Positions 17,978 to 26,791 of a DNA stretch of 64,000 bases are shown here, one piece after another. Made by a program: the position numbers and the translations under genes. The stretch comes from Hymenobacter sp. UV11 (GTDB lineage: Bacteria > Bacteroidota > Bacteroidia > Cytophagales > Hymenobacteraceae), in NCBI RefSeq assembly GCF_004684095.1, contig NZ_SRII01000007.1, forward strand, positions 62,001-126,000, written 5' to 3'. A model generated the notes under the pieces. It was given only the letters and a program-made list of their open reading frames with translations. It did no database searches and was not told the DNA's origin. Position 1 is the stretch's first letter; each line of letters begins with the position of its first letter.

Positions 17978-19306
17978 ATGGAAACCCTGCAAGGCTACCC
18001 CTATTTCCCCATCGAGTTCACCAAGGACGGGCAGGTGTCGAACCCCACCCAGCAGGCGGCTTTGCTCGCGGGCCTGCGCCAGGCACCCCCCACCGACCTG
18101 CTGGTGCTCTCGCACGGCTGGAACAACGACATGGCCGAAGCCAAGTTGCTCTACGATAGATTAATGGCGCAGTTCAAGCAGGTGCTGGCCACCCCCGCCG
18201 GGGCGGCGCTGGCCGGGCGCACCTTCGCCGTGCTGGGCGTGCTGTGGCCATCCAAGAAATTTGCCGATACCAACCTTATTCCGAGCGGCGCGGCGGGGGT
18301 AGGGTCGCCCGTGACCACGGCGCTGCTGGCCGCCGCCCTCGACCGTCTGCACGGCACCTTCGACCAGCCCGGCGCCGACCAGGCCCTCGACGCAGCCAAA
18401 AAGCTGCTGCCCACCCTCGAAGACCAACCCACTGCCCAGGCCGAGTTTGCCCGGCTGCTGCGCTCGGTAGTGTCGCCGGTCGAAACCTCGCCCGACGTGG
18501 ATGCCAGCCACGACTTTTTTGCCCTGCCGGGCCAGCAGCTGCTGGCGTACCTGGGCAAGCCGCTGCCGGCGGCGCTGCTGCCGCGCCCTACCCCCTCGGG
18601 CCCGGCCGCAGGGGTAGGGCCGTACCTCAACGGGCAGCAGGCTGGGCTGGGCCAGTTCTTCGGTGGTATCAAGGCGGGCGCCCTCAACCTGCTGAACTAC
18701 ACCACCTACTACCAAATGAAGGAGCGCGCCGGCAGCGTGGGCAGCGGCGGCCTGCGCACCGTGCTGCAAGCGGTGCGGAAGCAGTTGCCAAAGCTGCGGC
18801 TGCACCTGGCGGGCCACAGCTTTGGGGGGCGCGTGGTCACGGCCGCCGCGGCCGGGCCCGCCGGGCAGCCGCCTTTGCCGGTGAGTAGCCTCACGCTGCT
18901 CCAGGCGGCGTTTTCGCACTACGGCTTTTCCAATAGCTACGATGGCACCCACGCGGGCTTTTTCCGGCGGGTGCTCACCGAAGGGGCCGTGTCGGGGCCC
19001 ATCCTCATTACGCATTCGGCCCACGATTCGGCTGTGGGTACCATGTACCCGCTGGCCTCCATGCTGGCGCACCAGGTGGGCGCGGCTCTCGGCGATGCCC
19101 ACGACAAATACGGCGGCATGGGCCGCAACGGCGCCCAAAAAACGCCCGAAGCCACTGAGGAGCCGATGGGGGCTGTGGGCTCGCCCTACGTTTTTGCCAA
19201 GGGCCGGGTCTTCAACCTCAACGCCGACGCCATCATCCAGGACCACTCCGATATCTGCCACCCCGAAGTGGCCTACGCTTGGCAGCAAGCCATCGCCTTG
19301 CCTTAG
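17978..19306 (+). CDS. Alpha/beta hydrolase (lipase/esterase-like)
   Basis: The protein has 442 residues. The oxyanion-strand motif LLVLSHGWNND (41-51) and nucleophile elbow LAGHSFGG (277-284, Ser281) define an alpha/beta hydrolase. The acid and base residues are likely Asp in THSAHDSAVG and His in the C-terminal DHSDICHPEV. A large insertion of about 190 residues (95-265) separates the oxyanion strand from the elbow and includes Ala/Pro-rich stretches. No signal peptide is seen. It follows the S8 protease by 33 bases and probably works with it. Substrate unknown; it resembles triacylglycerol-lipase-like proteins of unknown role. Confidence 0.85.
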   Translation: METLQGYPYFPIEFTKDGQVSNPTQQAALLAGLRQAPPTDLLVLSHGWNNDMAEAKLLYDRLMAQFKQVLATPAGAALAGRTFAVLGVLWPSKKFADTNLIPSGAAGVGSPVTTALLAAALDRLHGTFDQPGADQALDAAKKLLPTLEDQPTAQAEFARLLRSVVSPVETSPDVDASHDFFALPGQQLLAYLGKPLPAALLPRPTPSGPAAGVGPYLNGQQAGLGQFFGGIKAGALNLLNYTTYYQMKERAGSVGSGGLRTVLQAVRKQLPKLRLHLAGHSFGGRVVTAAAAGPAGQPPLPVSSLTLLQAAFSHYGFSNSYDGTHAGFFRRVLTEGAVSGPILITHSAHDSAVGTMYPLASMLAHQVGAALGDAHDKYGGMGRNGAQKTPEATEEPMGAVGSPYVFAKGRVFNLNADAIIQDHSDICHPEVAYAWQQAIALP

Positions 19307-19477
19307 CCAGCGGGGGGTAGGGAAGGCATAAGCTTTCCTAACGACAGCGGCCTACCCCTTCACCTGCGCATTGCCTCGCGCAAAAACCCGGTTGCGGTTG
19401 CTGGCAGCGCCAGGCAACAACAACCAGATTTTTGCATTTTTGCCGCAGTAGCAACGTGGCCCCAAAGCCTCTTGCCG

Positions 19478-21472
19478 CTACTCCTGCAATTCCCAGGCCG
19501 TGCGGTAGCCGCCTACCCCCTCCACATACTCCAGAAAGGCTTTGTAGAATGGGTGCGAGCCCAGCGTGGACGAGTCGCCCACGAGCAGCAGCTTTTTGCG
19601 GGCGCGGGTCATGCCCACGTTCATGCGTCGGATGTCGGACAAGAAGCCGATTTCGCCGTGCGAGTTGCTGCGCGTGAGGCTGATGGCGATAATGTCGCGC
19701 TCCTGGCCCTGAAACGAATCGACGGTGCCCACGCTCAGTTGGCGGTGCAGCATGAGCCCGCTGAGCTCGTCGTTTTCCTCCACGGCATCTTTCAAATAGT
19801 TGATTTGAGCGCGGTAGGGCGCAATCACGCCGATGCTGAGCGGGTCGGCTTCGTGGTCGGGCGCATCGTAGGTTTCCAGCAATTGGGCCAGGCGGCGCAG
19901 CAGCAGGTCGGCCTCCTCGGGGTTGGCCGTGGAGCGGCTCTCTGGAATGGTAATCTCCTGAAAGCCAAAGCCGGCCGTGTCCAGAAACTCCACCGGCAGG
20001 TCGGGCGCGAAGCGAATGTCGTAGGCGTCGAGGCCGCTGTGGGCCACGGTGGGCGCGGCCACCAGCCTACCCTCGTAAAACTGCTCGGACGAAAACTGCA
20101 TAATCTGCTCGTGCATGCGGTACTGCACGGTCAGCATGCGGCTGGCCTCGGGCTGGCGCGTAATGCCCTTCTCAAACAGCGTTTCGCGCAAGCCTTCCTT
20201 GGCCGCTTTTTCGCTCTTCACGGTGGGCGGCAGCTGCTGGTGGTCGCCGGCCAGCACCACGCGGCCGGCCTTAGCGATGGGAATCCAGCAGCCCGGCTCC
20301 AGCGCCTGGGCCGCCTCGTCGATAAACACCGTTTCGTAGGTGAGGTGGCGAATATTGCGGTTGCTGGCGCCCACCAGCGTGCAGGTAATCACCTGCACTT
20401 GGTCAAGCAAGTCCTCCGTAATGTAGCGCTCCAGGCCATCGGCTTCCTGGTGCAGGGCGCGGGCTTCTTCCTTCAGCAGGCGGCGCTGCTCGCGTTCTTC
20501 CCAGCCAAACTGCCGGGTGTGCTTGCTGGCTTCCTCGCGGTACTGCTCGGCCGTCTGGCGCATCGAGCGTAGCTCGCCGTAGCGCTTGTGGGCCATCACC
20601 TGGGCATCGAGGGTGTGCTCCAGCAGCAGGTCCGACACCCGGGAGGGGTTACCCATCCGAATAACGTTCACGCCGCGCTCGGCCAGCTTCTCGGTCAGCA
20701 AGTCCACGGCCGTATTGCTGGGCGCACACACCAGCACGCGCCGCTCGCGCCGGATGGTTTCCAGAATGGCCTGCACCAGCGTGGTGGTTTTGCCGGTGCC
20801 GGGCGGCCCGTGAATAATGGCCACATCCTGCGCCGCCATCACATGCCGAATGGCCGCTAGCTGCGACTCGTTGAGCGGGCTGGGGTAGAAGATATCATCG
20901 GCCTTCTCGGCGCGGAAGCGGGCGGGCTTGGCCCCGAGCAGGATGTCACGCAGGTCGGCCAGGCGGTCGCCGTGGGCGCCCATTACCTTGCCCAGCGCAT
21001 AGTCCATCTCGCGGTAGCTCACCTCATCGAAGGTGAGGTCGATGCCCAGCTTGCCACCCTCGTGCACCCAGTCGGGCAGGTCTTCCTTGGAGGTAGTCAG
21101 CGTGAGCTTATTGCGCCGCACGCTGGTAATCACGCCACTAAGGGTAGGCCGGTCGGTGGCCGAGCGTCCCGGAATATTGCCAAACAGCGCCGCATTCTTG
21201 CCCACCTGAAACAGGTGCAGCCCCTGCTGCCCGGCCGGCCGCTCCAGCTCCAGCACCACTTTGCCGCCAAAGCCCACGTCTTCGCTGGTGATGGTGACCG
21301 GGTACCAGGTCAGCCCGCGCTTTTGGCGCTCCTGCACGGTAGCCTTGGCATTTTTCAGCTTAAACTGCTCTAAATCTTCTTGTTGCTCCAGCTTGAGCAT
21401 GGCCTGCACGCGGCGTAATTCCTTCTCAATAGCGTAAGGCTCGGCGTGGGGGGTAGGGAGTTCGGTAGACAA
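19478..21472 (-). CDS. SF1 DNA/RNA helicase, Upf1/IGHMBP2-like
   Basis: The protein has 664 residues. The motifs appear in order: Walker A GPPGTGKTTT (222-231), motif Ia APSNTAVD, motif II FIDEAAQA, motif III GDHQQLPP, QYRMHEQI, motif V TVDSFQGQERD and motif VI NVGMTRARKKL. An N-terminal beta-barrel/stalk region occupies about 1-200. This is the SF1B Upf1-like class; bacterial members are thought to unwind nucleic acids 5' to 3', but the role is not defined. The insertion between Walker A and motif II (about 290-350) is a predicted coiled stalk. The gene is alone and convergent with the hydrolase operon. Confidence 0.93.
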   Translation of the reverse strand: MSTELPTPHAEPYAIEKELRRVQAMLKLEQQEDLEQFKLKNAKATVQERQKRGLTWYPVTITSEDVGFGGKVVLELERPAGQQGLHLFQVGKNAALFGNIPGRSATDRPTLSGVITSVRRNKLTLTTSKEDLPDWVHEGGKLGIDLTFDEVSYREMDYALGKVMGAHGDRLADLRDILLGAKPARFRAEKADDIFYPSPLNESQLAAIRHVMAAQDVAIIHGPPGTGKTTTLVQAILETIRRERRVLVCAPSNTAVDLLTEKLAERGVNVIRMGNPSRVSDLLLEHTLDAQVMAHKRYGELRSMRQTAEQYREEASKHTRQFGWEEREQRRLLKEEARALHQEADGLERYITEDLLDQVQVITCTLVGASNRNIRHLTYETVFIDEAAQALEPGCWIPIAKAGRVVLAGDHQQLPPTVKSEKAAKEGLRETLFEKGITRQPEASRMLTVQYRMHEQIMQFSSEQFYEGRLVAAPTVAHSGLDAYDIRFAPDLPVEFLDTAGFGFQEITIPESRSTANPEEADLLLRRLAQLLETYDAPDHEADPLSIGVIAPYRAQINYLKDAVEENDELSGLMLHRQLSVGTVDSFQGQERDIIAISLTRSNSHGEIGFLSDIRRMNVGMTRARKKLLLVGDSSTLGSHPFYKAFLEYVEGVGGYRTAWELQE

Positions 21473-21628
21473 AAGAAAGCGGATTGATTTCGTTGTAGAG
21501 GTAACAACGAAAAGGGAAAATGAGTGGCTAGCTACAAAATAAAATGCCGGTCCCTAACGAAAGGGCAATAGGTGAAATTTTTAGTATAAATAATTAGGAA
21601 TGACAAAATAGTATCAACCAGTTGCCCG

Positions 21629-21636
21629 TAGCTTTG
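21629..21636 (+). promoter_or_regulatory. -7 element TAGCTTTG
   Basis: Exact TAnnTTTG match about 53 bases upstream of the lipoprotein start at 21690, in an AT-rich intergenic region. No TTG at the standard spacing. Confidence 0.4.
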
Positions 21637-21689
21637 CGCATAGGCTGTCCACTCTTTTTTTTCTGCAAAACTTACTTTTTTCCTGCTCT

Positions 21690-22346
21690 ATGCGCATTCG
21701 TACTTTAGGCCTGGCGGCCGTCTTATTTTTAGCCCTGCTGTGCACTGCGTGCGGCCCCAGCATTTACCTGGCGCAGGACTTCCGCGCCTACGCCCCCAAC
21801 CACAAGGTGGTCGCTATTCTGCCGGCCAGCGTCAGCATCGGAATGCGGCCCAACCAGGCCCGCAACACCAGCGCCGAGCAAATGCGCACGATGCAGCAGC
21901 AGAGCGCGCTCGATTTTCAGGCGCGCATCTATGCCTGGCTGTTGCGCCGCCAGCAGCAGCAGCACTACACGGTAGAGTTTCAGGACGTATCGCTGACCAA
22001 TGCGATGTTGCACAAAGCTAACCTCACCGACGAAGACATGCGCACGCTCTCGCCGCAAGACCTGGCCAAAATGCTCGGCGTCGATGCCGTGCTCACTACC
22101 AGCGTGCGCACCAGCAAGCCCATGAGCGACGGGGCCGCCGTAGCCCTGGGTGTGCTGGTCGGCGCCTGGGGTGCCACCAACCAAGCCAACATCACGGTTA
22201 ATATCCACGATGGCCCCGCGGGCAAACTGCTCTGGAAGTACGATTTTGTGGCCTCCGGCTCGGTGGGCAGCTCCCCCGAGAATATGGTAAACGCGCTGAT
22301 GCGCAATGCCTCGCGCAAGTTTCCCTACACCCCGGCCAAATCCTAG
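21690..22346 (+). CDS. Putative lipoprotein, GNA1162-like
   Basis: The protein has 218 residues with a Sec signal and lipobox LLCTAC (Cys21). The domain has HKVVAILPASVSIG near the start, a Gln-rich helical segment (MQQQSALDFQARIYAWLLRRQQQQ, shown here only as a description), then SPQDLAKMLGVDAVLTTSV, a Gly/Ala hydrophobic stretch (AVALGVLVGAWGA), and LLWKYDFVASG near the end. The order recalls the GNA1162/DUF799 lipoproteins linked to outer-membrane transport, but the match is by eye only. It has its own promoter-like box and no obvious partner. Confidence 0.65.
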   Translation: MRIRTLGLAAVLFLALLCTACGPSIYLAQDFRAYAPNHKVVAILPASVSIGMRPNQARNTSAEQMRTMQQQSALDFQARIYAWLLRRQQQQHYTVEFQDVSLTNAMLHKANLTDEDMRTLSPQDLAKMLGVDAVLTTSVRTSKPMSDGAAVALGVLVGAWGATNQANITVNIHDGPAGKLLWKYDFVASGSVGSSPENMVNALMRNASRKFPYTPAKS

Positions 22347-22429
22347 CCTACCCTTCAGTTGCAGGCAGCCTACTTGAGCCGCTTCCCTGGGGAGGCGGCT
22401 CAACTTGGTGTAGGGCCAGCCGCGAAGCC

Positions 22430-23851
22430 CTACCCAAGCAGCGCCGGCCGCTCCCGGTATGTCTTCCACAACAACTCCCCAAACAGCGTGTTGGCCCAGG
22501 CAAACCAGGCGCGGGTAAACTTGGCGGGGTCGTCTTTATTAAATGACTCGTGCATGTAGCCGGTGCCGGCGTGGGTGGTTTTGAGGGTTTGAATACAGGC
22601 CCGGATTTCGGCATCGTCGGTGCTGGTGAGGCCGCGCATGGTGATGCCGATGGGCCAAATCATATCCAGGCCAATGTGCGGCCCGCCGATGCCTTCGGCC
22701 GCCGAGCCTTTGAAAAAGAACGGGTTAGCGGCCGAGAGTACCAGCCGGCGCGTGTTCTGGTAGGTGGGCTCGTTGAGGGGCAGGGCCCCGAGGTAGGGGA
22801 GGGCCAGCAGGCTGGGTACGTTGGCGTCGTCCATCAGGATGTGGCCGCCGAAGCCATCTACCTCATACGCATACACTTGCCCAAACTCGGGGTGCGGCAC
22901 CACGGCGTGCTGGCGCAGGGCCACCGCAATTTCATCGGCGAAGGCCATTAGCTCGTCGTAGCCGGCCTGCTCGTGGTAGATGTCGTAGAGCATGAGCGCG
23001 GCCTGGCGCAGGCTGGCTACGGCGAAGAAGTTGCTGGGCACCAGGAACGGCAGCAGCGTGGCGTCGTCGCTGGGCCGAAAGGCCGAGGCGATGAGCCCGC
23101 AGGGCCGCACCGGGTAGCCGTAGCCGGCCAGCGGCTGGGTGTCGGCCGAGGTCAGCGTCTGGCGCTGAAAGTGGTAGGGGCCGGGGCTGGTTTTGCGTTG
23201 CTGCTCGCGGAAAGTTTTTACAATCAGAGTAATAGCCCGGCGCCAGTCGGCGTCGAAAGGCTGGGTGTCGCCGGTCGTTTTCCAATAGTGATACGCTAGC
23301 CGGATGGGGTAGCACAGCGAATCGACCTCCCACTTGCGCTCGTGCACGCCGGGTTGCATGGCGGTGTGGTCCGCTTGCCACTCGCCCACTTTGGTCGGGT
23401 CGTTGTAAAAGGCGTTGGCGTAAGGGTCCTTTAAGATGCACTGCGCCTGGCGGTTAATCACGCCCGCCACCAGCTGGCGCAGGGCCGCGTCCTGGGTCAC
23501 GAGCTGCAAATAGGGCCACACTTGGGCCGACGAATCGCGCAGCCACATGGCGTCGATATCGCCGGTGATGACGTAGGTATCGGGCCGGCCCTGGCGCTCG
23601 GTGTAGGTCACGGTCGTGTCCAGGGTATTTGGAAAGCAGTTGCCGAATAGCCAGCCCAACTCGGGGTCTTTCACCTGTTGCTGAAACTCGGCGATGGCCT
23701 TTTCAACCGCCCGGCTGCGGAAGCGGCGCTGGCCCGCCGCCGGCCGCACCACCGGAAAGGCCGGCGCCGTGGCTGCGCGCAAGGGGGGTAGGGCGAGGAA
23801 AGAGCCGGCGGCCAGCAGGCTCGCATCCCGCACAAATAGGCGACGATTCAT
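22430..23851 (-). CDS. Exo-alpha-1,6-mannosidase-like glycoside hydrolase family 125
   Basis: The protein has 473 residues with a signal peptide containing Arg-Arg near the start (NRRLFVRD) and ending around LRA-ATA. The body matches GH125 (formerly DUF1237): YVITGDIDAMWLRDSSAQV, HERKWEVDSLCYPIRLAY, SNFFAVASLRQ, MDDANVPSLLALPYLG, and TGYMHESFNKDD near the C-terminus, the last carrying the likely catalytic Glu. GH125 enzymes are metal-independent inverting exo-alpha-1,6-mannosidases. Export fits a glycan-degrading role. It is divergent from the royal-jelly-like lipoprotein gene, with the GH27 gene nearby. Confidence 0.92.
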   Translation of the reverse strand: MNRRLFVRDASLLAAGSFLALPPLRAATAPAFPVVRPAAGQRRFRSRAVEKAIAEFQQQVKDPELGWLFGNCFPNTLDTTVTYTERQGRPDTYVITGDIDAMWLRDSSAQVWPYLQLVTQDAALRQLVAGVINRQAQCILKDPYANAFYNDPTKVGEWQADHTAMQPGVHERKWEVDSLCYPIRLAYHYWKTTGDTQPFDADWRRAITLIVKTFREQQRKTSPGPYHFQRQTLTSADTQPLAGYGYPVRPCGLIASAFRPSDDATLLPFLVPSNFFAVASLRQAALMLYDIYHEQAGYDELMAFADEIAVALRQHAVVPHPEFGQVYAYEVDGFGGHILMDDANVPSLLALPYLGALPLNEPTYQNTRRLVLSAANPFFFKGSAAEGIGGPHIGLDMIWPIGITMRGLTSTDDAEIRACIQTLKTTHAGTGYMHESFNKDDPAKFTRAWFAWANTLFGELLWKTYRERPALLG

Positions 23852-24016
23852 ACGCAGCGTAGCAAGAAAGTATGGGCAAAGATGCGCTCACTGGCGCCAC
23901 TGCTTCTTTCAAGTAGCGGTAAAATGGAGGAATCTGGAAAAAAGCGGCTAACTTTTTAGGCGTCTGGAAAGTAAAGCAAGGCGTTTTTTGCCTCTCCTTC
24001 CTTTTCCACTTTCGTT

Positions 24017-25156
24017 ATGCGTACTCTTCTCGCCTTGCTACCTGTTGCCGGGCTGCTAGCCGCCTGCACCGGCGGCCCCGGCACCGAAAAATCGACTGGC
24101 GTGGCTACGCCGCCGCCCGTGCCCACCTCCGAAAGCGCCAAGAAGCTGGTGTCGGTAGCCACCTCTGATACCATCTGGAACGGCGTTGCGGTCAGCGATA
24201 ATGACCGGGTATTCGTGCTGTTCCCGCACAACGAGGGCCACCCCGGTACCCGCATCGGCGAGCTGAAGGATGGTAAAGTCACGCCCTACCCCACCCGCGC
24301 CTGGAATGCCTGGACCAAGGAGGGCGACCCCGCCAAGCAGGCGTTCGTGCGCACCAATTCGCTACGCTTCGGCCCCGACGGCCTGCTCTGGATAGTGGAC
24401 ACTGGCACGCCCAAGAGCGATGCCCCGCCCGTTGCCGACGGCCCCAAGCTGCTGGCTTTCGACATCGCCAAAAACCAGCTGGTGAAATCAATTTCGCTCG
24501 ATAAGTATGTGAAGCGCAGGAGCTTTGTGGACGACCTGCGCTTCCACGGCGATATGATTTACGTGACCGATGCCGGCGCGCCGGGCCTCATCATCCTCAA
24601 CCAAAAAACGGGGGTAGGGCGCCGCATGCTCGACGACGACACCACCACCACCGCCCGCCGCCCCATGATGGGCGAAGGCAAGAAAATGGTGAAGCCCGAC
24701 GGCAGCGACGTAGCCTTGCACGCCGACCAGATGGAGGTGAGCCCCGATGGTAAGTACTACTACTTTCAAACCGCCGCCGGCCCCATGTACCGCGTCGAAA
24801 CCAAGTACTTAGATGACCCAAAAATCAGCTCGGCCGACCTAGCCAAGCAGGTGACATATTTTTTCAACTCGCCCACCTGCGGCGGCACGGCCATCGACGC
24901 GGCCGGCAACCTCTATGTGGCCGACGCTAACGAAAAGCGCATTCTCAAAGTGACGCCCGACGCCCAAAGCAGCGTGCTGGTGCAGGACCCGCGCCTCATC
25001 TGGGCCGATGCCATGTGGATTGACCACGCCGGCAACCTCTGGATTCCGGTGCCGCAGATGAACCGCACCGCCGGCTTCCAGAAGGGGGTAGAGACGGTCG
25101 CCTTTCCCGTGCATTTATTCAAAATGCCCATCGGCGCCCAGCCGTTTCGCGACTGA
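24017..25156 (+). CDS. Lipoprotein, major-royal-jelly/yellow family beta-propeller
   Basis: The protein has 379 residues with lipobox LLAAC (Cys17). It shows MRJP/yellow signatures: SDNDRVFVLFPH, SLRFGPDGLLWIVDTGTP, KLLAFDIAKNQLV, FVDDLRFHGDMIYVTDAGAPGLII, ADQMEVSPDGKYYYFQ, CGGTAIDAAGNLYVADAN. In bacteria the family is usually secreted and of unknown role. It is divergent from GH125 (165-base gap) and convergent with GH27, suggesting but not proving a glycan-related context. Confidence 0.85.
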   Translation: MRTLLALLPVAGLLAACTGGPGTEKSTGVATPPPVPTSESAKKLVSVATSDTIWNGVAVSDNDRVFVLFPHNEGHPGTRIGELKDGKVTPYPTRAWNAWTKEGDPAKQAFVRTNSLRFGPDGLLWIVDTGTPKSDAPPVADGPKLLAFDIAKNQLVKSISLDKYVKRRSFVDDLRFHGDMIYVTDAGAPGLIILNQKTGVGRRMLDDDTTTTARRPMMGEGKKMVKPDGSDVALHADQMEVSPDGKYYYFQTAAGPMYRVETKYLDDPKISSADLAKQVTYFFNSPTCGGTAIDAAGNLYVADANEKRILKVTPDAQSSVLVQDPRLIWADAMWIDHAGNLWIPVPQMNRTAGFQKGVETVAFPVHLFKMPIGAQPFRD

Positions 25157-25170
25157 GCCGGACGCGGGGC

Positions 25171-25281
25171 ACCTCACCCCCCGGTCCCCTCTCCCGTGGA
25201 GAAGGGAAGCCACGGCGGCGCGGCCGTTAGGCAATCGTCAGGCTCCCCCTCTCCACGGGAGAGGGGGCCGGGGGGTGAGGT
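25171..25281. repeat. Long imperfect inverted repeat between convergent genes
   Basis: Left arm about 25171-25206 and right arm about 25244-25281 are nearly complementary (left ACCTCACCCCCCGG, right CCGGGGGGTGAGGT). It sits between the convergent royal-jelly-like and GH27 genes and probably ends both transcripts. Confidence 0.7.
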
Positions 25282-25294
25282 TAGCCGGCTGGGG

Positions 25295-26527
25295 CTACTT
25301 ACTCAGTCGAATCATCACCACATCGTGTCCCGGCACCTCGGCCCGAAAAGGCTTAGCGGTGGTGCCCGCCTCGCAGCCGGTCCACAGGTTGCGGATTTTA
25401 TAGCGGGTGCGGTCGGCGGCGAGGTCGCGCTTGGCTACGTCGTCGTGGATGGGCTGGGTCTTCCAGTCAAATGTGACGGGTTGGGATTTCCTACCCCGGT
25501 TCAGGAAGCACAGCGCCCAGTCGCCGCCGGCCAGGGGCTTCACCCAGGTTTCGACGCTGTCTTTGGCCGCGAAGCGAAAGCCCTGCACGCCGAGCGGGTC
25601 CTGGTCTACGGCGATGACGGCCTTGTTGGTCAAGGTGCTCAGGGTCTGGGGGTTCATCTGGCGCAGGTCGTTGCCGGCGATGAGCGGGGCGGCCAGCATG
25701 CACCACATGGCAAAGTGGGCGCGGTCCTCGTTGGGCGTGAGCTTGCCATTGCCGACCTCCATCATGTCGGGGTCGTTCCAGTGGCCGGGGCCAGCGTACT
25801 GGCGCAGGCCGTCCTGCATGTCCAGAATGCGCATCACGCCGTAGGCTTTCCAGTCGCCGCCATTGTCCTGGAGGCAGTCCCAGCAGTTAAAAATGTCGCC
25901 AGTAGTGCGCCAGAGGTGGCCCACATTGTTAGCCCAGAGCCAGGGCTTGGCGGTGCCCCACTCGCACATGCTGAACACCACTGGGTGGCCGGCGCGGGCC
26001 AGCGCGTCGCGCATGGTGGTATAGGCGCCCTCTGCCTTGAGGCCCTCGGTGGCGCACCAGTCATACTTCAGGTAATCGACGCCCCACTGCGCGTAGGTGG
26101 TGGCATCCTGGTACTCGTGGCCGCGGCTGCCGGGCCGGCCGCCGCAGGTTTTGTTGCCCGCGTCGGAGTAGATGCCAAACTTGAGCCCCTTGCCGTGCAC
26201 GTAATCCACGAGCGCCTTCATGCCCGACGGAAAGCGCTGCTTATCAGGCTGAATGAAGCCCAGCGTGTCGCGCCGGCCGTGCCAGCAGTCGTCAATTACG
26301 ATGTACTCGTAGCCAGCGGCCTTCATGCCGTTGGCGGCCATAGCGTCGGCCACCTGGCGAATTTTTTGCTCATCTACGTCACAGGCAAACTTGTTCCAGC
26401 TGTTCCAGCCCATGGGCGGCGTTTGGGCGAGCTGAGTGTATTTCTGGGCTTGCGCGCTGCCCATGCCAAGCAGCAGGGCCAGGCTGGCCAAACCAGTTTT
26501 GAGGGGTATGGAAGGAAAGTTTAGCAT
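25295..26527 (-). CDS. Alpha-galactosidase, glycoside hydrolase family 27
   Basis: The protein has 410 residues with a Sec signal ending near GSAQAQ. The catalytic (beta/alpha)8 domain begins TPPMGWNSWNKFACDV; the nucleophile Asp156 is in YLKYDWC and the acid/base Asp211 in WRTTGDIF, by comparison with human GLA/NAGA. The AGPGHWNDPDMMEVGN signature and DLRQMNPQTLSTLTN also match, with a C-terminal beta-sandwich. ATG 26527 is preferred over the adjacent GTG at 26530. It releases terminal alpha-galactose from glycans, probably in the periplasm. It forms a glycan-enzyme cluster with GH125. Confidence 0.95.
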   Translation of the reverse strand: MLNFPSIPLKTGLASLALLLGMGSAQAQKYTQLAQTPPMGWNSWNKFACDVDEQKIRQVADAMAANGMKAAGYEYIVIDDCWHGRRDTLGFIQPDKQRFPSGMKALVDYVHGKGLKFGIYSDAGNKTCGGRPGSRGHEYQDATTYAQWGVDYLKYDWCATEGLKAEGAYTTMRDALARAGHPVVFSMCEWGTAKPWLWANNVGHLWRTTGDIFNCWDCLQDNGGDWKAYGVMRILDMQDGLRQYAGPGHWNDPDMMEVGNGKLTPNEDRAHFAMWCMLAAPLIAGNDLRQMNPQTLSTLTNKAVIAVDQDPLGVQGFRFAAKDSVETWVKPLAGGDWALCFLNRGRKSQPVTFDWKTQPIHDDVAKRDLAADRTRYKIRNLWTGCEAGTTAKPFRAEVPGHDVVMIRLSK

Positions 26528-26791
26528 CACTATTTGCGGAATAAAGCTTAGTAAAAAAAGAGCGGGCCGGGCCTGGCTCGGGAGTAAGGTGGCCGGCCAC
26601 TAGCCGGCACGAGCGCAAAAGCCTCCGAAATGGCGTTGCTAGCGCGTTAGAAGCCCGATTTAGTTGAAAATACGCCCCATGCTAGGGTTGTCGCACCGCC
26701 GGCCATACTACCGCCTACCCCCTTGTTCTCGGTCATTCGCGGAGCAGGCCCGTATCTTAGAAGCAGGTCCGAATTCATTTTATTTTCCCTA

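Noticed and set aside
25196..26524. 442-residue plus-strand frame
   Set aside because: Shadow of the GH27 alpha-galactosidase; no domain and biased composition.
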